A stretch of 64,000 nt of DNA from Nitrospira sp. (GTDB lineage Bacteria; Nitrospirota; Nitrospiria; Nitrospirales; Nitrospiraceae), in the NCBI GenBank assembly GCA_024998595.1, contig JACOEK010000004.1, forward strand, positions 248,001-312,000, written 5' to 3'. The position numbers were made by a program, and so were the translations under genes. Under the pieces are notes generated by a model. The model was not told the DNA's origin. It saw only the letters and a program-made list of their open reading frames with translations, and made no database searches. Positions 17,929-26,292 of this stretch are shown one piece after another. Positions within the stretch are counted from its first letter, which is position 1. Every line of letters begins with the position of its first letter.

Positions 17929-18863
17929 CGCGACGCATCGCGTGGGTGCTCAGTCTGGTGCTGCTCGGTGCGTCTCCGGCGATGGCTCAGGTCTGGCCGA
18001 ATGAACCGGCAGGATCGGCGAATGTGTTCGACTGCACCATGGCTCATCTGCTCTGCAATGGGCTGCTCACCGACAACTACAACACCACCGGATTGAATGC
18101 GAGTCCGCCTTCCGCCTTCTCCGTGGTGTCTGGGAGTGATGCCTCGGAGCTCGTATCTCCTCCCAGCGCCCTGGTTTCTAAGATTGCGCAAGGGCAACTG
18201 ACCGGCGGCACGGAGCTGACGCGCTACCTGGGAACAAACCGGCGCGAGATTTATGTGGGAATCGACTGGCGGACGAACCTGGGCTTTCAAGGGCGCACTG
18301 TCGGCAACAAGATGGTGCTCATCCGGGGCCCGGGTGTGAACCACGTATTTCTGTTCGGCAATTCGTCTCTTGTAAATGGCCAAGCGCCGCTGATTTTCGC
18401 CCACAATACAGGGGCACCGTCCTATCCAGGATTCAGCGAGAACCATGCCTGCCCGGCCTTTGCGCTTGGTGAAGCCTGCTACCCGAACGTGGGGCCGGGC
18501 ATCCTTCATGTCGGCCCACCATGGCAAAAGCTCGAATTCTATCTGAGGTCGAGTACCACCTCGACCTCGCGTGATGGGATCGTCCGCGCGTGGATCGACG
18601 GCGTGCCGGCCTTAAATTATACAAACCTGAACGTCGCGCCGAATGGATTCGACAATGTCACTTGGTCGGAGACCTGGGACGGTTCGCCGTGCTGCACCTT
18701 CGTGACCAGCGCTGACGGCTGGCAGCATTGGATCGGCCATTGGCGAATCAGCTTTCCCAATTGCCCGAGCGGGTGCGCGCCAACCGGGGGAGGGGGCACC
18801 GCGCCACCGCCTCCACCACCGCCCTTGCCACCAAACAAGCCGACGAATCTGAGGGTGCAGTGA
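17925..18863 (+). CDS. Secreted lectin/jelly-roll-like protein
   Basis: 312 aa, overlapping its neighbour by four bases with GAGGAGG upstream. Signal peptide at residues 1-22 (WVLSLVLLGASPAMAQ). The body has concanavalin-like features (REIYVGIDWRTN, WQKLEFYLRSSTT, GIVRAWIDGVPALNY, WQHWIGHWRIS), the pattern of polysaccharide lyase or lectin jelly-rolls. The end is a Pro-rich linker followed by PTNLRVQ, which is the first strand of an FN3 domain whose remainder is missing from this protein. Carbohydrate binding or cleavage is inferred. Confidence 0.7.
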   Translation: MTRRIAWVLSLVLLGASPAMAQVWPNEPAGSANVFDCTMAHLLCNGLLTDNYNTTGLNASPPSAFSVVSGSDASELVSPPSALVSKIAQGQLTGGTELTRYLGTNRREIYVGIDWRTNLGFQGRTVGNKMVLIRGPGVNHVFLFGNSSLVNGQAPLIFAHNTGAPSYPGFSENHACPAFALGEACYPNVGPGILHVGPPWQKLEFYLRSSTTSTSRDGIVRAWIDGVPALNYTNLNVAPNGFDNVTWSETWDGSPCCTFVTSADGWQHWIGHWRISFPNCPSGCAPTGGGGTAPPPPPPPLPPNKPTNLRVQ

Positions 18864-19432
18864 TGCGACCACTCAGACAGACGGTCGTGCTCGCCTGGGT
18901 CATCCTGTTGGGCCTCGCGGGCGTGTCAATCAGCGCGGTTACGAATGGGACATTTACCGCGACCTGGACGCCGGCAACTGATGCGGCTGAGCAATACGAA
19001 TTCCGCTGGCGGCATTTTGCCTCGGACGACTGGCTCGCGCTGCCGACCATGCCTGGCCCAGCCGGATCGATGCGGGTGACGTTCACCGCACTCCCGACTG
19101 TGCCGACTACCGATCGGTGGATGTGCGTCGATGCGCGGATGGTGACGCCGACGGTGGGCGCGTGGCTGTCAGAGACATCGGATGGGCCCTCCTGTAATAC
19201 CGTGGATGTGGCGGTGATTCCGGTGCCCACGCCTCCGCCACCGATCCCCACGCCTCCGGCGCCTGCGCCGTCGCCCATACCACCGCAACCGAACATCTTC
19301 ACCAATCTGCAACAGGCCGACGGTCGCCTCTCGCTGGAGTATCAAGTCGGGGCCTGCCCGCGTGGCGTGCAGCAGACCACCGGGGCGCTCAAAAACGGCC
19401 GCCGCACCATCACCTTGACCTGTAGGAGATAG
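18863..19432 (+). CDS. Secreted FN3 protein
   Basis: 189 aa; ATG shares a base with the previous stop. A Sec signal (VVLAWVILLGLAGVSISA) leads directly into FN3 strands B onwards (NGTFTATWTPATDAAEQYEFRW, then MRVTFTALPTV and DRWMCVDARMVTPTVGAW), so the domain lacks its own first strand. A long Pro-rich linker (VPTPPPPIPTPPAPAPSPIPP) precedes a 50-residue C-terminal module with two cysteines (ACPRGVQQTTGALKNGRRT). The previous gene ends with what looks like the missing strand. Confidence 0.65.
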   Translation: MRPLRQTVVLAWVILLGLAGVSISAVTNGTFTATWTPATDAAEQYEFRWRHFASDDWLALPTMPGPAGSMRVTFTALPTVPTTDRWMCVDARMVTPTVGAWLSETSDGPSCNTVDVAVIPVPTPPPPIPTPPAPAPSPIPPQPNIFTNLQQADGRLSLEYQVGACPRGVQQTTGALKNGRRTITLTCRR

Positions 19433-19433
19433 C

Positions 19434-19658
19434 ATGCCCGTCAACGCCATCTTTCTCACGCAAGAGGAATACGACGGAATCGTGACCCGACTCGCCGCCC
19501 TTGAAGCCGCGCTCCCGGCACGATCCTCCGATATCGAGGCGCTCACCTTGCGGGTGCAAAGTCTTGAATCCACCCTCAGCGCCTTTTCGAAAACCGTGGC
19601 CGATCTCCCGCGCCTGGTCGTGAAGGAGTCTGTCACAAAGGGAGGCTCACCTGCATGA
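19434..19658 (+). CDS. Small coiled-coil protein
   Basis: 74 aa following a GTAGGAGATAGC site. Heptad-like spacing of Leu and Ile (LAALEAALPARSSDIEALTLRVQSLESTLSAF) predicts a coiled coil. It has no signal peptide, unlike both neighbours, so it would remain cytoplasmic, where it could act as a trimerisation element or chaperone for fibre proteins. That role is inferred from its position only. Confidence 0.6.
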   Translation: MPVNAIFLTQEEYDGIVTRLAALEAALPARSSDIEALTLRVQSLESTLSAFSKTVADLPRLVVKESVTKGGSPA

Positions 19659-20017
19659 CGATCCGTCTCGCGATGGTGCTGATCGGTGTGCTGGTTTGTG
19701 CGGACGCCCAGGCCCAGACCGTGCTGCAAGTGCCCTATGACGCGGCGGTGATCGCCTGGCAACCGGCCGTGACGCCTGCGCCGACCGGCGTGGGGGAAAC
19801 GCGCTGGTATGCGATGAATTGCGGGGCGGGGGATCTTCGCATTGACCTCCCGGCCTCGTCCGTGCCGGTCAAGACCGTCGCGCCGAAGCCGGGAAAATAT
19901 AGCTGCACGCTCTGGGCCGTGAACAACTTCGGCAAATCGCTGCCGGCGACGGTGCCGGCCTTTGACGCGGGCTACCTTCCGGCCACGCCGGACAACGTGC
20001 GCATTGAGGTGAGATGA
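19655..20017 (+). CDS. Secreted FN3-like protein
   Basis: 120 aa, four-base overlap with the previous gene. Sec signal at residues 1-21 (LAMVLIGVLVCADAQAQ), then an FN3-like domain with one cysteine pair (ETRWYAMNCGAG, GKYSCTLWAVNNFGKS). The C-terminus ends in PDNVRIEVR, again the first strand of an FN3 domain with nothing after it. It overlaps the next gene, an SGNH hydrolase, by four bases. Confidence 0.65.
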   Translation: MTIRLAMVLIGVLVCADAQAQTVLQVPYDAAVIAWQPAVTPAPTGVGETRWYAMNCGAGDLRIDLPASSVPVKTVAPKPGKYSCTLWAVNNFGKSLPATVPAFDAGYLPATPDNVRIEVR

Positions 20018-21771
20018 ACCCGTACCTCGGACTCGTCGCGACGCGGGGTCAGATGCCGTTGCTGTTGAACAGCACGAACCGGCAAGCGATGTCACGCACT
20101 GGCCGCTTTGCCAGGACCGACATCACCTCCCTCCAACTCGTGTTGGCGAACTGGTACATCCCGCTCACGACCTGGGCCGAAACGGGATCTGGGAGCACCG
20201 CGACCGTCACCGCCAGCATTGAATATCCAGCCAGCACGTTCACGCAGGTGCTCTTCGGCGGGAGTCCAAGCGGGTCCATTTCAAATCTCGCGTCGCTGGT
20301 TTCGGATGCGGTGGCCGTCAGCATTCCGAATGGAGCCAAGTTTTGGGTCAGGATTTATTGGACGAGCACCACGGGGGTGCTGTACTGCGCACAAGATGTG
20401 TCCGGCGGCAGCACCATCGGTGATGGATTTGAAACCGGCGTGTCAGGGATCACCGACAAGACGATGAGCGGATCCGTCACGGCCTCAGACAATCACTATT
20501 CACCAGTTGCCGTCATCGGCCTCACTCGGGAACCGTCTGTCGTCATTGTGGGCGACAGCATTGCAGAAGGCGAGGGGGATACGGTCGGCGATGCCACGGG
20601 AGACTTCGGTTTGGTGGCTCGCTCCATCGGTCCGCGATTCGCGTACACCAATCTGGCCCGATATGCCGATGACACGGCGCGATTTCTCGCCAGCTCCACC
20701 CTGCGGCAAGCGCTGTTTCCGTATGCGTCGCATCTGATCTGCCAGTATGGGTTCAACGACTTTTACAATGCCGGCAGAACCGTCGCGACGGTGTATGGAA
20801 ACCTCTCCACGATTCGCGGGTACATGACGGCCCTGGGGTCGGAGAAACGAGCCTATCAGACGACCATCACACCCTACACCACGACGACCGACAACTGGGC
20901 GACGCTGGGAAACCAGACGGCGGTGTCCGGCAATGCGAATCGTGTCACCTTCAACAATTTGGTCCGAACGGGTCTGCCGTTCTATATCGAAACCGCCGAT
21001 GCGATCGAGTCCTCAAGAGACAGCGGCAAGCTGAAAGTGACCGGATCGGCCTTCGGCTATACGCCAGATGGAGGCCATCTCAACACGCCCGGGTATGAAC
21101 TGGTGCGAGATGCCAACGTCTTTGGAGGCATCTCGGATTTCAGCGGTGTGTTGGCCTTCCCTCGCACGATCATCCGGGACACCTTTACGCGAGCCAATGA
21201 AAGCCCTGCAACAGGCTGGACCCAGATCACGCATTTCAGCTCCGTGGTGCACCAGATTGTGAGCAACGCCCTCAAGGCCAATGCCGGGTCATCCGTCTTT
21301 GATTCGTATTTCACCAGCGTGGGCGCCTGCGGTCCGAACTGTGAGGTCTACGCCAAGTGGTCGGTCAAAGGGCCGAATCAATGGGTGACCTTGCGCGTCG
21401 CGAACCCGGGTGCGGCCACCGACGGGTACTACATTGAAATTGTGGACCATGGCGGGGGCGGCGCAGATGAGTTGAATGTGTATCGCTTTGACAACAGCGC
21501 CAACACGCTGGTCGGCGCGCAGGTGCTGCTGACCTTCAACGCGGGCGATGAACTCGGCGCGAGAATGATCGGCGACACCATTGAGGTGTTCATCAACGGC
21601 ATTCTGATCGCCACGCGCACCGATGCCACCTATTCGGCAGCGGGGTTCATCGGGTGTGGCGGCATAAGCAATGCGGGCAACACCGCGCCGCAAGCGACGT
21701 ATTTTGGTGGCGGGACGCTCGTCGGACCTCGGCTGTACCGCCCTCTGCCCATGCACTTATTGGCACGATAA
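20014..21771 (+). CDS. Tail-associated SGNH hydrolase
   Basis: 585 aa. An N-terminal beta region (residues 1-170) is followed by an SGNH/GDSL esterase domain: block I VVIVGDSIAEGEGD with the nucleophile Ser182, block III-like LICQYGFNDFYN near 245, and block V GGHLNTPGYEL near 355 providing Asp/His. A C-terminal concanavalin-like domain (residues 390-570; FDSYFTSVGACGPNCEVYAKW, VFINGILIATRTDATY) probably binds glycan. No signal peptide. Such enzymes in phages usually remove acetyl groups from capsule or O-antigen, a fitting activity beside a beta-helix spike. Confidence 0.75.
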   Translation: MNPYLGLVATRGQMPLLLNSTNRQAMSRTGRFARTDITSLQLVLANWYIPLTTWAETGSGSTATVTASIEYPASTFTQVLFGGSPSGSISNLASLVSDAVAVSIPNGAKFWVRIYWTSTTGVLYCAQDVSGGSTIGDGFETGVSGITDKTMSGSVTASDNHYSPVAVIGLTREPSVVIVGDSIAEGEGDTVGDATGDFGLVARSIGPRFAYTNLARYADDTARFLASSTLRQALFPYASHLICQYGFNDFYNAGRTVATVYGNLSTIRGYMTALGSEKRAYQTTITPYTTTTDNWATLGNQTAVSGNANRVTFNNLVRTGLPFYIETADAIESSRDSGKLKVTGSAFGYTPDGGHLNTPGYELVRDANVFGGISDFSGVLAFPRTIIRDTFTRANESPATGWTQITHFSSVVHQIVSNALKANAGSSVFDSYFTSVGACGPNCEVYAKWSVKGPNQWVTLRVANPGAATDGYYIEIVDHGGGGADELNVYRFDNSANTLVGAQVLLTFNAGDELGARMIGDTIEVFINGILIATRTDATYSAAGFIGCGGISNAGNTAPQATYFGGGTLVGPRLYRPLPMHLLAR

Positions 21772-21783
21772 AGGAGACCATTT

Positions 21784-22251
21784 ATGGGACGCATGTTTAC
21801 GGGACAGTTTAACGGGGTGGCCGTGACGGCACAGCAAGACTTGTTTGAGCTGGTGGCGCCGGCCACCGCGATCTGCGTGATTCACGCGATTGAGCTGGAG
21901 CAGACCACCGAAGTCGGGGACGCACAGGAAGAGGGACTGTCGATTCTGTTGAAAAGTGGCGCCACGACATCAGGCTCTGGGGGCAGCACTCCGTCAAAGG
22001 TGGCCGCGCAAGTCAGCGATGCCGCCTCAGGGGCAACGCTCGAAGCGAATAATACGACCAAGGCGACGGCAGGAACCATTGTCACGCATAACGCCTGGTC
22101 CTGGAATGTGCGTATGCCGTTCAACAAGATTTTCACACCGGAGATGCGGCCGGTGGTTGCGCCCTCCAGAAGGCTCACCCTCGAACTCGGTACGACGCCG
22201 GCCGACTCGATCACCATGAACGGGACGATTACGTGGGAGGAAATCGGGTAA
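21784..22251 (+). CDS. Phage structural protein, unassigned
   Basis: 155 aa after AAAGGAGACCATTT. Strand-rich, soluble, with no signal peptide (MFTGQFNGVAVTAQQDLFEL, TAICVIHAIELEQTTEVGD, RRLTLELGTTPADSITMNGT). Small proteins of this pattern are common in environmental siphophage genomes next to fibre genes and are thought to be virion decoration. I cannot name a family. Directly followed, with no spacer, by the repeat protein. Confidence 0.6.
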   Translation: MGRMFTGQFNGVAVTAQQDLFELVAPATAICVIHAIELEQTTEVGDAQEEGLSILLKSGATTSGSGGSTPSKVAAQVSDAASGATLEANNTTKATAGTIVTHNAWSWNVRMPFNKIFTPEMRPVVAPSRRLTLELGTTPADSITMNGTITWEEIG

Positions 22252-23160
22252 ATGCCTGACGTCTTCCGGCGAACCTCTCGCTATGCGCTGTATGTCCGTC
22301 GACCCGTTCGGCTCTTGGGTGCCGCGCCGGCGGCGGTCACGTTCGATGCAGCCGTGGGGGTGTCGATCGTCACGTCCGGCAGTCTCTCGACATCCATTCT
22401 GGCGTCGGGTGCCGCGACCTGTTCGATTGGGGCTGCAGGAGCCCTCACCACCGCTGTTCGGTTGGCCGGAGCCGTCACCGTGTCCGGTGTGGCGGCTGGC
22501 GCACTCACCACACAAATCACCCTGGCCGCTGCCGTGACTGCGTCGCTCACGACCGCCGGGGCACTCTCAACGCAAATTCAATGTGCCGGATCGGGGCTGC
22601 TGTCCGTGACTGCAGCGGGCGCACTCACGACGCAGATCACCATGGTCGGCGCGGGGTCGGTCTCGGTCACGACGGCCGCCGATCTGTCTGTGGGATCCGG
22701 CCTTGCCGGCGCAGTCACCGTCTCGGGGCAACTTGCGGGCGCGCTCACGACCCAGATCGCCTTGGCTGCCGGACTGTCTGTGGCACTCAGCACCACCGGG
22801 GCCCTGACCACCGCCATCCGCATGGCCGGAGCAGGGTCCGTCTCGGTCCTGGCCTCCGGTGATCTCACGACGAGTCTCCGCCTGACCGGATCGGCGGTGC
22901 TCTCCGTCTCGCCCACCGGGGCCCTCACCACGGCCATCACCCTGGCTGGGGCCTCGGTGTGTGCGGTACAGACCACGGGGGCGATCAGCACCGCCATCAC
23001 GCTGGCGGGGGCACCGACCCTCTCGGCGTTCGCGCAGGGGGCGCTCTCGACCATCGAACGGAATGGGGTGCCATTCGACGTCATCGTCTTTGTCACGGCA
23101 CAACTGTCTATCACCTGTGTTCTATCGCAAACCATCACGAAGCGCGTGGTGACCGTCTAA
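22252..23160 (+). CDS. Fibre-like protein made of 20-residue repeats
   Basis: 302 aa. After a 42-residue basic start, eleven tandem 20-residue units follow in exact register, of the form GALTTAITLAGAxSVSVxTA (Gly-Ala-Leu-Thr-Thr at the start of each). The regular small and hydrophobic alternation suggests a beta-solenoid or stacked fibre shaft. A 40-residue cap (VPFDVIVFVTAQLSITCVL) closes it. Signal peptide absent. The stop of the previous gene is immediately followed by this ATG. A shaft or spacer role in adsorption is inferred. Confidence 0.7.
   Translation: MPDVFRRTSRYALYVRRPVRLLGAAPAAVTFDAAVGVSIVTSGSLSTSILASGAATCSIGAAGALTTAVRLAGAVTVSGVAAGALTTQITLAAAVTASLTTAGALSTQIQCAGSGLLSVTAAGALTTQITMVGAGSVSVTTAADLSVGSGLAGAVTVSGQLAGALTTQIALAAGLSVALSTTGALTTAIRMAGAGSVSVLASGDLTTSLRLTGSAVLSVSPTGALTTAITLAGASVCAVQTTGAISTAITLAGAPTLSAFAQGALSTIERNGVPFDVIVFVTAQLSITCVLSQTITKRVVTV
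22378..23037 (+). repeat. Eleven 60-bp in-frame tandem repeats
   Basis: Each 60-bp unit encodes one 20-residue repeat beginning with a GALTT-like motif. The units keep exact length but have diverged in DNA sequence, so the period is under selection at protein level. Unequal recombination could still change the copy number. Confidence 0.8.
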
Positions 23161-23177
23161 CGAGGAGGGAATCGTCT

Positions 23178-24062
23178 ATGTCTTACAAGGAAATGCTGTT
23201 GGGGCTCTCGAGCGAGACGCAGGCCACCATGCCCTATGCGGAACTCTGCGTCATGCGGAGCTCGGCTTTTGCTGAGCATGTGGGGGCCATGGAGGTGCCG
23301 ACCCGGCTGAAGGAATGGGCCGCCATCATGCAGGCGCGGTATGGCCGCAAGGTGAAGGTGTGGCACGCGGTCCAGACCTCCTGGCTCGTGGCGCTGATGA
23401 TCGTGCGCTACGGCGAAGCCATCGAACACTGGCCGGGGGCGTTCTCTGATGACGACGTGCGCCGGGCCGTCAAATGGGAACAAGGCGAGATGCCCGCGGG
23501 CGTCACCTACATTCCGCAGGCCGACGGCCTCCAGCTCGCCTGCTATGCCGTGGCGCTGTTGTGCGTCGCGCTGGGCATCATCCACGGATCGGGATTCTGG
23601 GGCCTCGCGGCTTTCCCGTTCCTGCTGGGCACGGCCATGACGGACTACCTCGAAAACAAGCTGGCGGATCATATCTTCCGCACCACCACGTTTACCCAGC
23701 CCTCCGTGCTGGCCATGGCCTTGTATACCGCCGCGCCGGGGGAAACCGGGGGTGGCACGGAAGTCTCCGGCGGCTCGTATGCCCGCGTCTCGAACAACCC
23801 GGCCAACGCCAATTGGAACGGCACCCACGGCAACACGACCGGGGCCAGCTCCGGCACGGGCGGACAAGTGAGCAACGCGGGGGCCATGACGTTCCCGACG
23901 CCGTCGGCCAACTGGGGCTCGGTCACCCATTTCGGGATTCACGATGCGACCAGCGCCGGAAACCTGCTGATCTATGGCGCGCTGACGGCAGCGAAGACGG
24001 TCAACAACGGCGACCCGGCTCCGTCCTTCCAGGCGGCGGCCTTGACCGTCACCTTTGCCTGA
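23178..24062 (+). CDS. Fibre protein with an N-terminal membrane domain
   Basis: 294 aa after CGAGGAGGGAATCG. Residues 1-130 are an unknown domain with a strongly hydrophobic pair of helices near 120-160 (LQLACYAVALLCVALGII, GFWGLAAFPFLLGTAM). From about residue 160 it is a well-known phage module (DYLENKLADHIFRTTTF, LAMALYTAAPGETGGGTEV, GGSYARVSNNP) that normally starts a protein by itself. Here it has become fused behind a membrane segment, consistent with the other export features of this region. Confidence 0.65.
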   Translation: MSYKEMLLGLSSETQATMPYAELCVMRSSAFAEHVGAMEVPTRLKEWAAIMQARYGRKVKVWHAVQTSWLVALMIVRYGEAIEHWPGAFSDDDVRRAVKWEQGEMPAGVTYIPQADGLQLACYAVALLCVALGIIHGSGFWGLAAFPFLLGTAMTDYLENKLADHIFRTTTFTQPSVLAMALYTAAPGETGGGTEVSGGSYARVSNNPANANWNGTHGNTTGASSGTGGQVSNAGAMTFPTPSANWGSVTHFGIHDATSAGNLLIYGALTAAKTVNNGDPAPSFQAAALTVTFA

Positions 24063-24074
24063 TACGGAGGGTCT

Positions 24075-24398
24075 ATGCCGAAGGGGGGACTCGTAGCGGG
24101 GGACGGCGGCAGCCTCTTGCGCGTGCGCATTGTCGACAGCGAGACGAACGAGCCGATCGATCTGACCGGCAAGACCGTCATGCTGCGCTTCAGCCTTGCC
24201 GGCGGAGCGACGGTGGAGAAGATGATGACGGCGCTCGACCAGACGGCGAGCAAGGGCTGGGCGACGTATCAATTCGTCGGCTCCGATCTGCCGCAAGGGG
24301 GCGAGCTGCAGGCCGAAACCCGGCTCAACGATGGGCAGCCGGATCAGCTCACGAGCGATCGCAAATTCAAAATTCCCGTGAGAGATCCACTGCCGTGA
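24075..24398 (+). CDS. BppU-like Ig-fold baseplate protein
   Basis: 107 aa, start preceded by ACGGAGGGTCT. The arrangement (LLRVRIVDSETNEPIDLTGKTVMLRF, then KGWATYQFVGSDLPQGGELQAE) is the one-domain Ig-like fold seen at the N-terminus of baseplate upper proteins (BppU_N), where it attaches fibres to the baseplate. It has no signal peptide. Confidence rests on this pattern and location. Confidence 0.65.
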   Translation: MPKGGLVAGDGGSLLRVRIVDSETNEPIDLTGKTVMLRFSLAGGATVEKMMTALDQTASKGWATYQFVGSDLPQGGELQAETRLNDGQPDQLTSDRKFKIPVRDPLP

Positions 24399-24437
24399 AA
24401 GATGCGCAGAGGAAGAAGATTTGAGATGGGGGGACTT

Positions 24438-24950
24438 ATGACACGACGAATCATGAGCGCGGCCATGCTGGCGCTCGCGCTGGGATGGCTGGGAGTGGCG
24501 CAGGCCGCTCCCGTGGAAGAAATGCACCGCACCGATAAGCTCATGACCGAGCATGACGGCGCGACCGGTGACATTTATCTGCTGACCAAGCTCAAAAGCC
24601 TGCTGGCCTGCGAACGGCTTCAGGATCAGGCCTCGAAAGGGCACTGCGTCATCGTCGATGCGGCCAACCTCTCCGTGATCAGCAAGACCACGGCGGCGAC
24701 GATTGGGGGCGGGGTCGCTAATGACACCTACCTCAAGCGCGTGATCGTGCTCGCGGCGCTGACGGGAACGTGCGTCTTCACCGGCTTCGCCGACAGCGAC
24801 GGCACCGCCCAGTCGTTTACCATTCCGGCCGCCTTCGTCGGCGAGCGCAATTTCGGCGGGGCGAAGAACAGCGCCGGGGCCTTGACGGTCACCTGCAGCA
24901 ATGCCGCCGACGATAACCTCGTCCTGGTCGAATGGTGGCCGGCATCATGA
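24438..24950 (+). CDS. Secreted phage protein, unassigned
   Basis: 170 aa from the ATG after GGGGGGACTT; upstream starts at 24402 and 24426 would disrupt the signal peptide. Sec signal at residues 1-24 (MSAAMLALALGWLGVAQAAP). The mature part includes two cysteine pairs (LACERLQDQASKGHCVIVD, GTCVFTGF, VTCSNAAD) and ends in a short beta module like those on phage surface proteins (DDNLVLVEWW). The start of the next gene overlaps its stop by four bases. Confidence 0.65.
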   Translation: MTRRIMSAAMLALALGWLGVAQAAPVEEMHRTDKLMTEHDGATGDIYLLTKLKSLLACERLQDQASKGHCVIVDAANLSVISKTTAATIGGGVANDTYLKRVIVLAALTGTCVFTGFADSDGTAQSFTIPAAFVGERNFGGAKNSAGALTVTCSNAADDNLVLVEWWPAS

Positions 24951-26275
24951 CGCGCATGATCGTCAGCCTGATACTCCTCGTGCTGTTTCCATTGCCGGCG
25001 CTCGCCGATCGTCCAGTGGCGACGCTCAATCCGCTGTTTGTGAATGCCTCACCTCGCCCAGTCGTTTCAGCGCGGACGGCCCCACGGCTTGTTGAGAACA
25101 TCATGGGCGGGGTCAGTTCTACGGCCTATGGCTACGAACGGTATCAGAAGGATGCTTCCTCGGCCTGGGGCGATTTCCCGACCAACACCACAGAAATTGT
25201 CTGGGGATACACGACAGACGGTGGGCAATGGTTCCAGGCCACGGCCACCCTCGGGGCAGCAGAGCGCGTGTGGGGTGCGGTGTCCTTTCCCGCAGTGCTC
25301 GGGGAAACCTACGTGATTTCCTTTACCGTCGATGCAAAGACCGGCACGCATGGGGCGGCAGGGAATGCTGCGTTAGCGAGCGGCACCTGGACGGGGACCA
25401 CCTCCATCAATAATGCGGCATTGGGCAGAAATGCGCTGGTCGTGAAAGCCACCAGCAATGCGACGGCGCAAGTTCGTCTTGGGGTGGGGGTCTCCGCAAA
25501 TAATGGGGCCACCGGCTCCATGCGATTCTCAAACGTCATGGTTGAGCGGGTGCCGGCGAGTGTGGCCTACCCCTCCGAGTATGTCTACCCAGGGGAGCAG
25601 CGCGTGTTCCCGTATAGCTATTCGACGTCTGTGGTGAGCGGGGCGGTGCAGACCCCGACCGTCGGCGCAGTGTACGCAGTGCCACGCCGCTCCAGCGTCC
25701 TGATGCTGGGCGATTCGTGGGCGAACGACCCGTGGACAGCGTCAAATTTCGGAGACTTCCCTTGGCAGACCAGGCGAGCCCTTGGCCGTGCACCAATCGC
25801 CATCAACGCCTATGGCGCGTCTGGTGCGCGTATTGACCAAATTACAAGTCAAATTGCGACGGCGGTGGCCCGCAACTCGACCATTCCAGGCGCGGGCCCT
25901 TATACCCTCTGCGTGGCCTTCGGTGGGACGAACGATATTGCGCAAAGCCGCACGCTGACGCAAATGCAAGCGGCACGACTTGAGCAAATCTCCGCCATTG
26001 TTGCGGCTGGCATGTATCCCATCCTCGTGACTGTCGCGCCCTATAACGCCGCGAGTGCCGGGCAGCAAACCGTCATGGACGCCTACAACGCGTGGCTCAA
26101 GACGTTGGGGTATCCGGTCTATGATTTATTCGCGGATGCCACCGATGGAAACAACGATCTCAAATCAGTGTGGGATGTCGGCGACGGTGTGCATCCCTCG
26201 CAGCACGCGAATGGCGGGGCTGCGATCATGGGTCAACGCCTCGCGGATCTCATCATGTTGGTAGGAGATCGATGA
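24947..26275 (+). CDS. Secreted SGNH hydrolase
   Basis: 442 aa; ATGA overlap decides the start. Sec signal (VSLILLVLFPLPALAD). Residues about 55-215 form a carbohydrate-binding-like beta sandwich (WFQATATLGAAERVWGAV, SMRFSNVMVERVP). The SGNH domain carries block I LMLGDSWAND with the nucleophile serine, block III CVAFGGTNDIAQ and block V VGDGVHPSQHANGG with Asp and His. It is the second SGNH enzyme of this cluster and, unlike the first, carries an export signal. An esterase acting on envelope or capsule glycans is inferred. Confidence 0.8.
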   Translation: MTRMIVSLILLVLFPLPALADRPVATLNPLFVNASPRPVVSARTAPRLVENIMGGVSSTAYGYERYQKDASSAWGDFPTNTTEIVWGYTTDGGQWFQATATLGAAERVWGAVSFPAVLGETYVISFTVDAKTGTHGAAGNAALASGTWTGTTSINNAALGRNALVVKATSNATAQVRLGVGVSANNGATGSMRFSNVMVERVPASVAYPSEYVYPGEQRVFPYSYSTSVVSGAVQTPTVGAVYAVPRRSSVLMLGDSWANDPWTASNFGDFPWQTRRALGRAPIAINAYGASGARIDQITSQIATAVARNSTIPGAGPYTLCVAFGGTNDIAQSRTLTQMQAARLEQISAIVAAGMYPILVTVAPYNAASAGQQTVMDAYNAWLKTLGYPVYDLFADATDGNNDLKSVWDVGDGVHPSQHANGGAAIMGQRLADLIMLVGDR

Positions 26276-26292
26276 CAAATCAAGGAGGACCT

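Noticed and set aside
23157-24644. 495-codon open frame on the minus strand opposite the fibre genes
   Set aside because: GC-rich coding DNA commonly leaves the opposite strand open. The plus strand here has good binding sites, recognisable phage modules and start/stop overlaps, while the reverse product is Arg/Gly/His-rich with no pattern.
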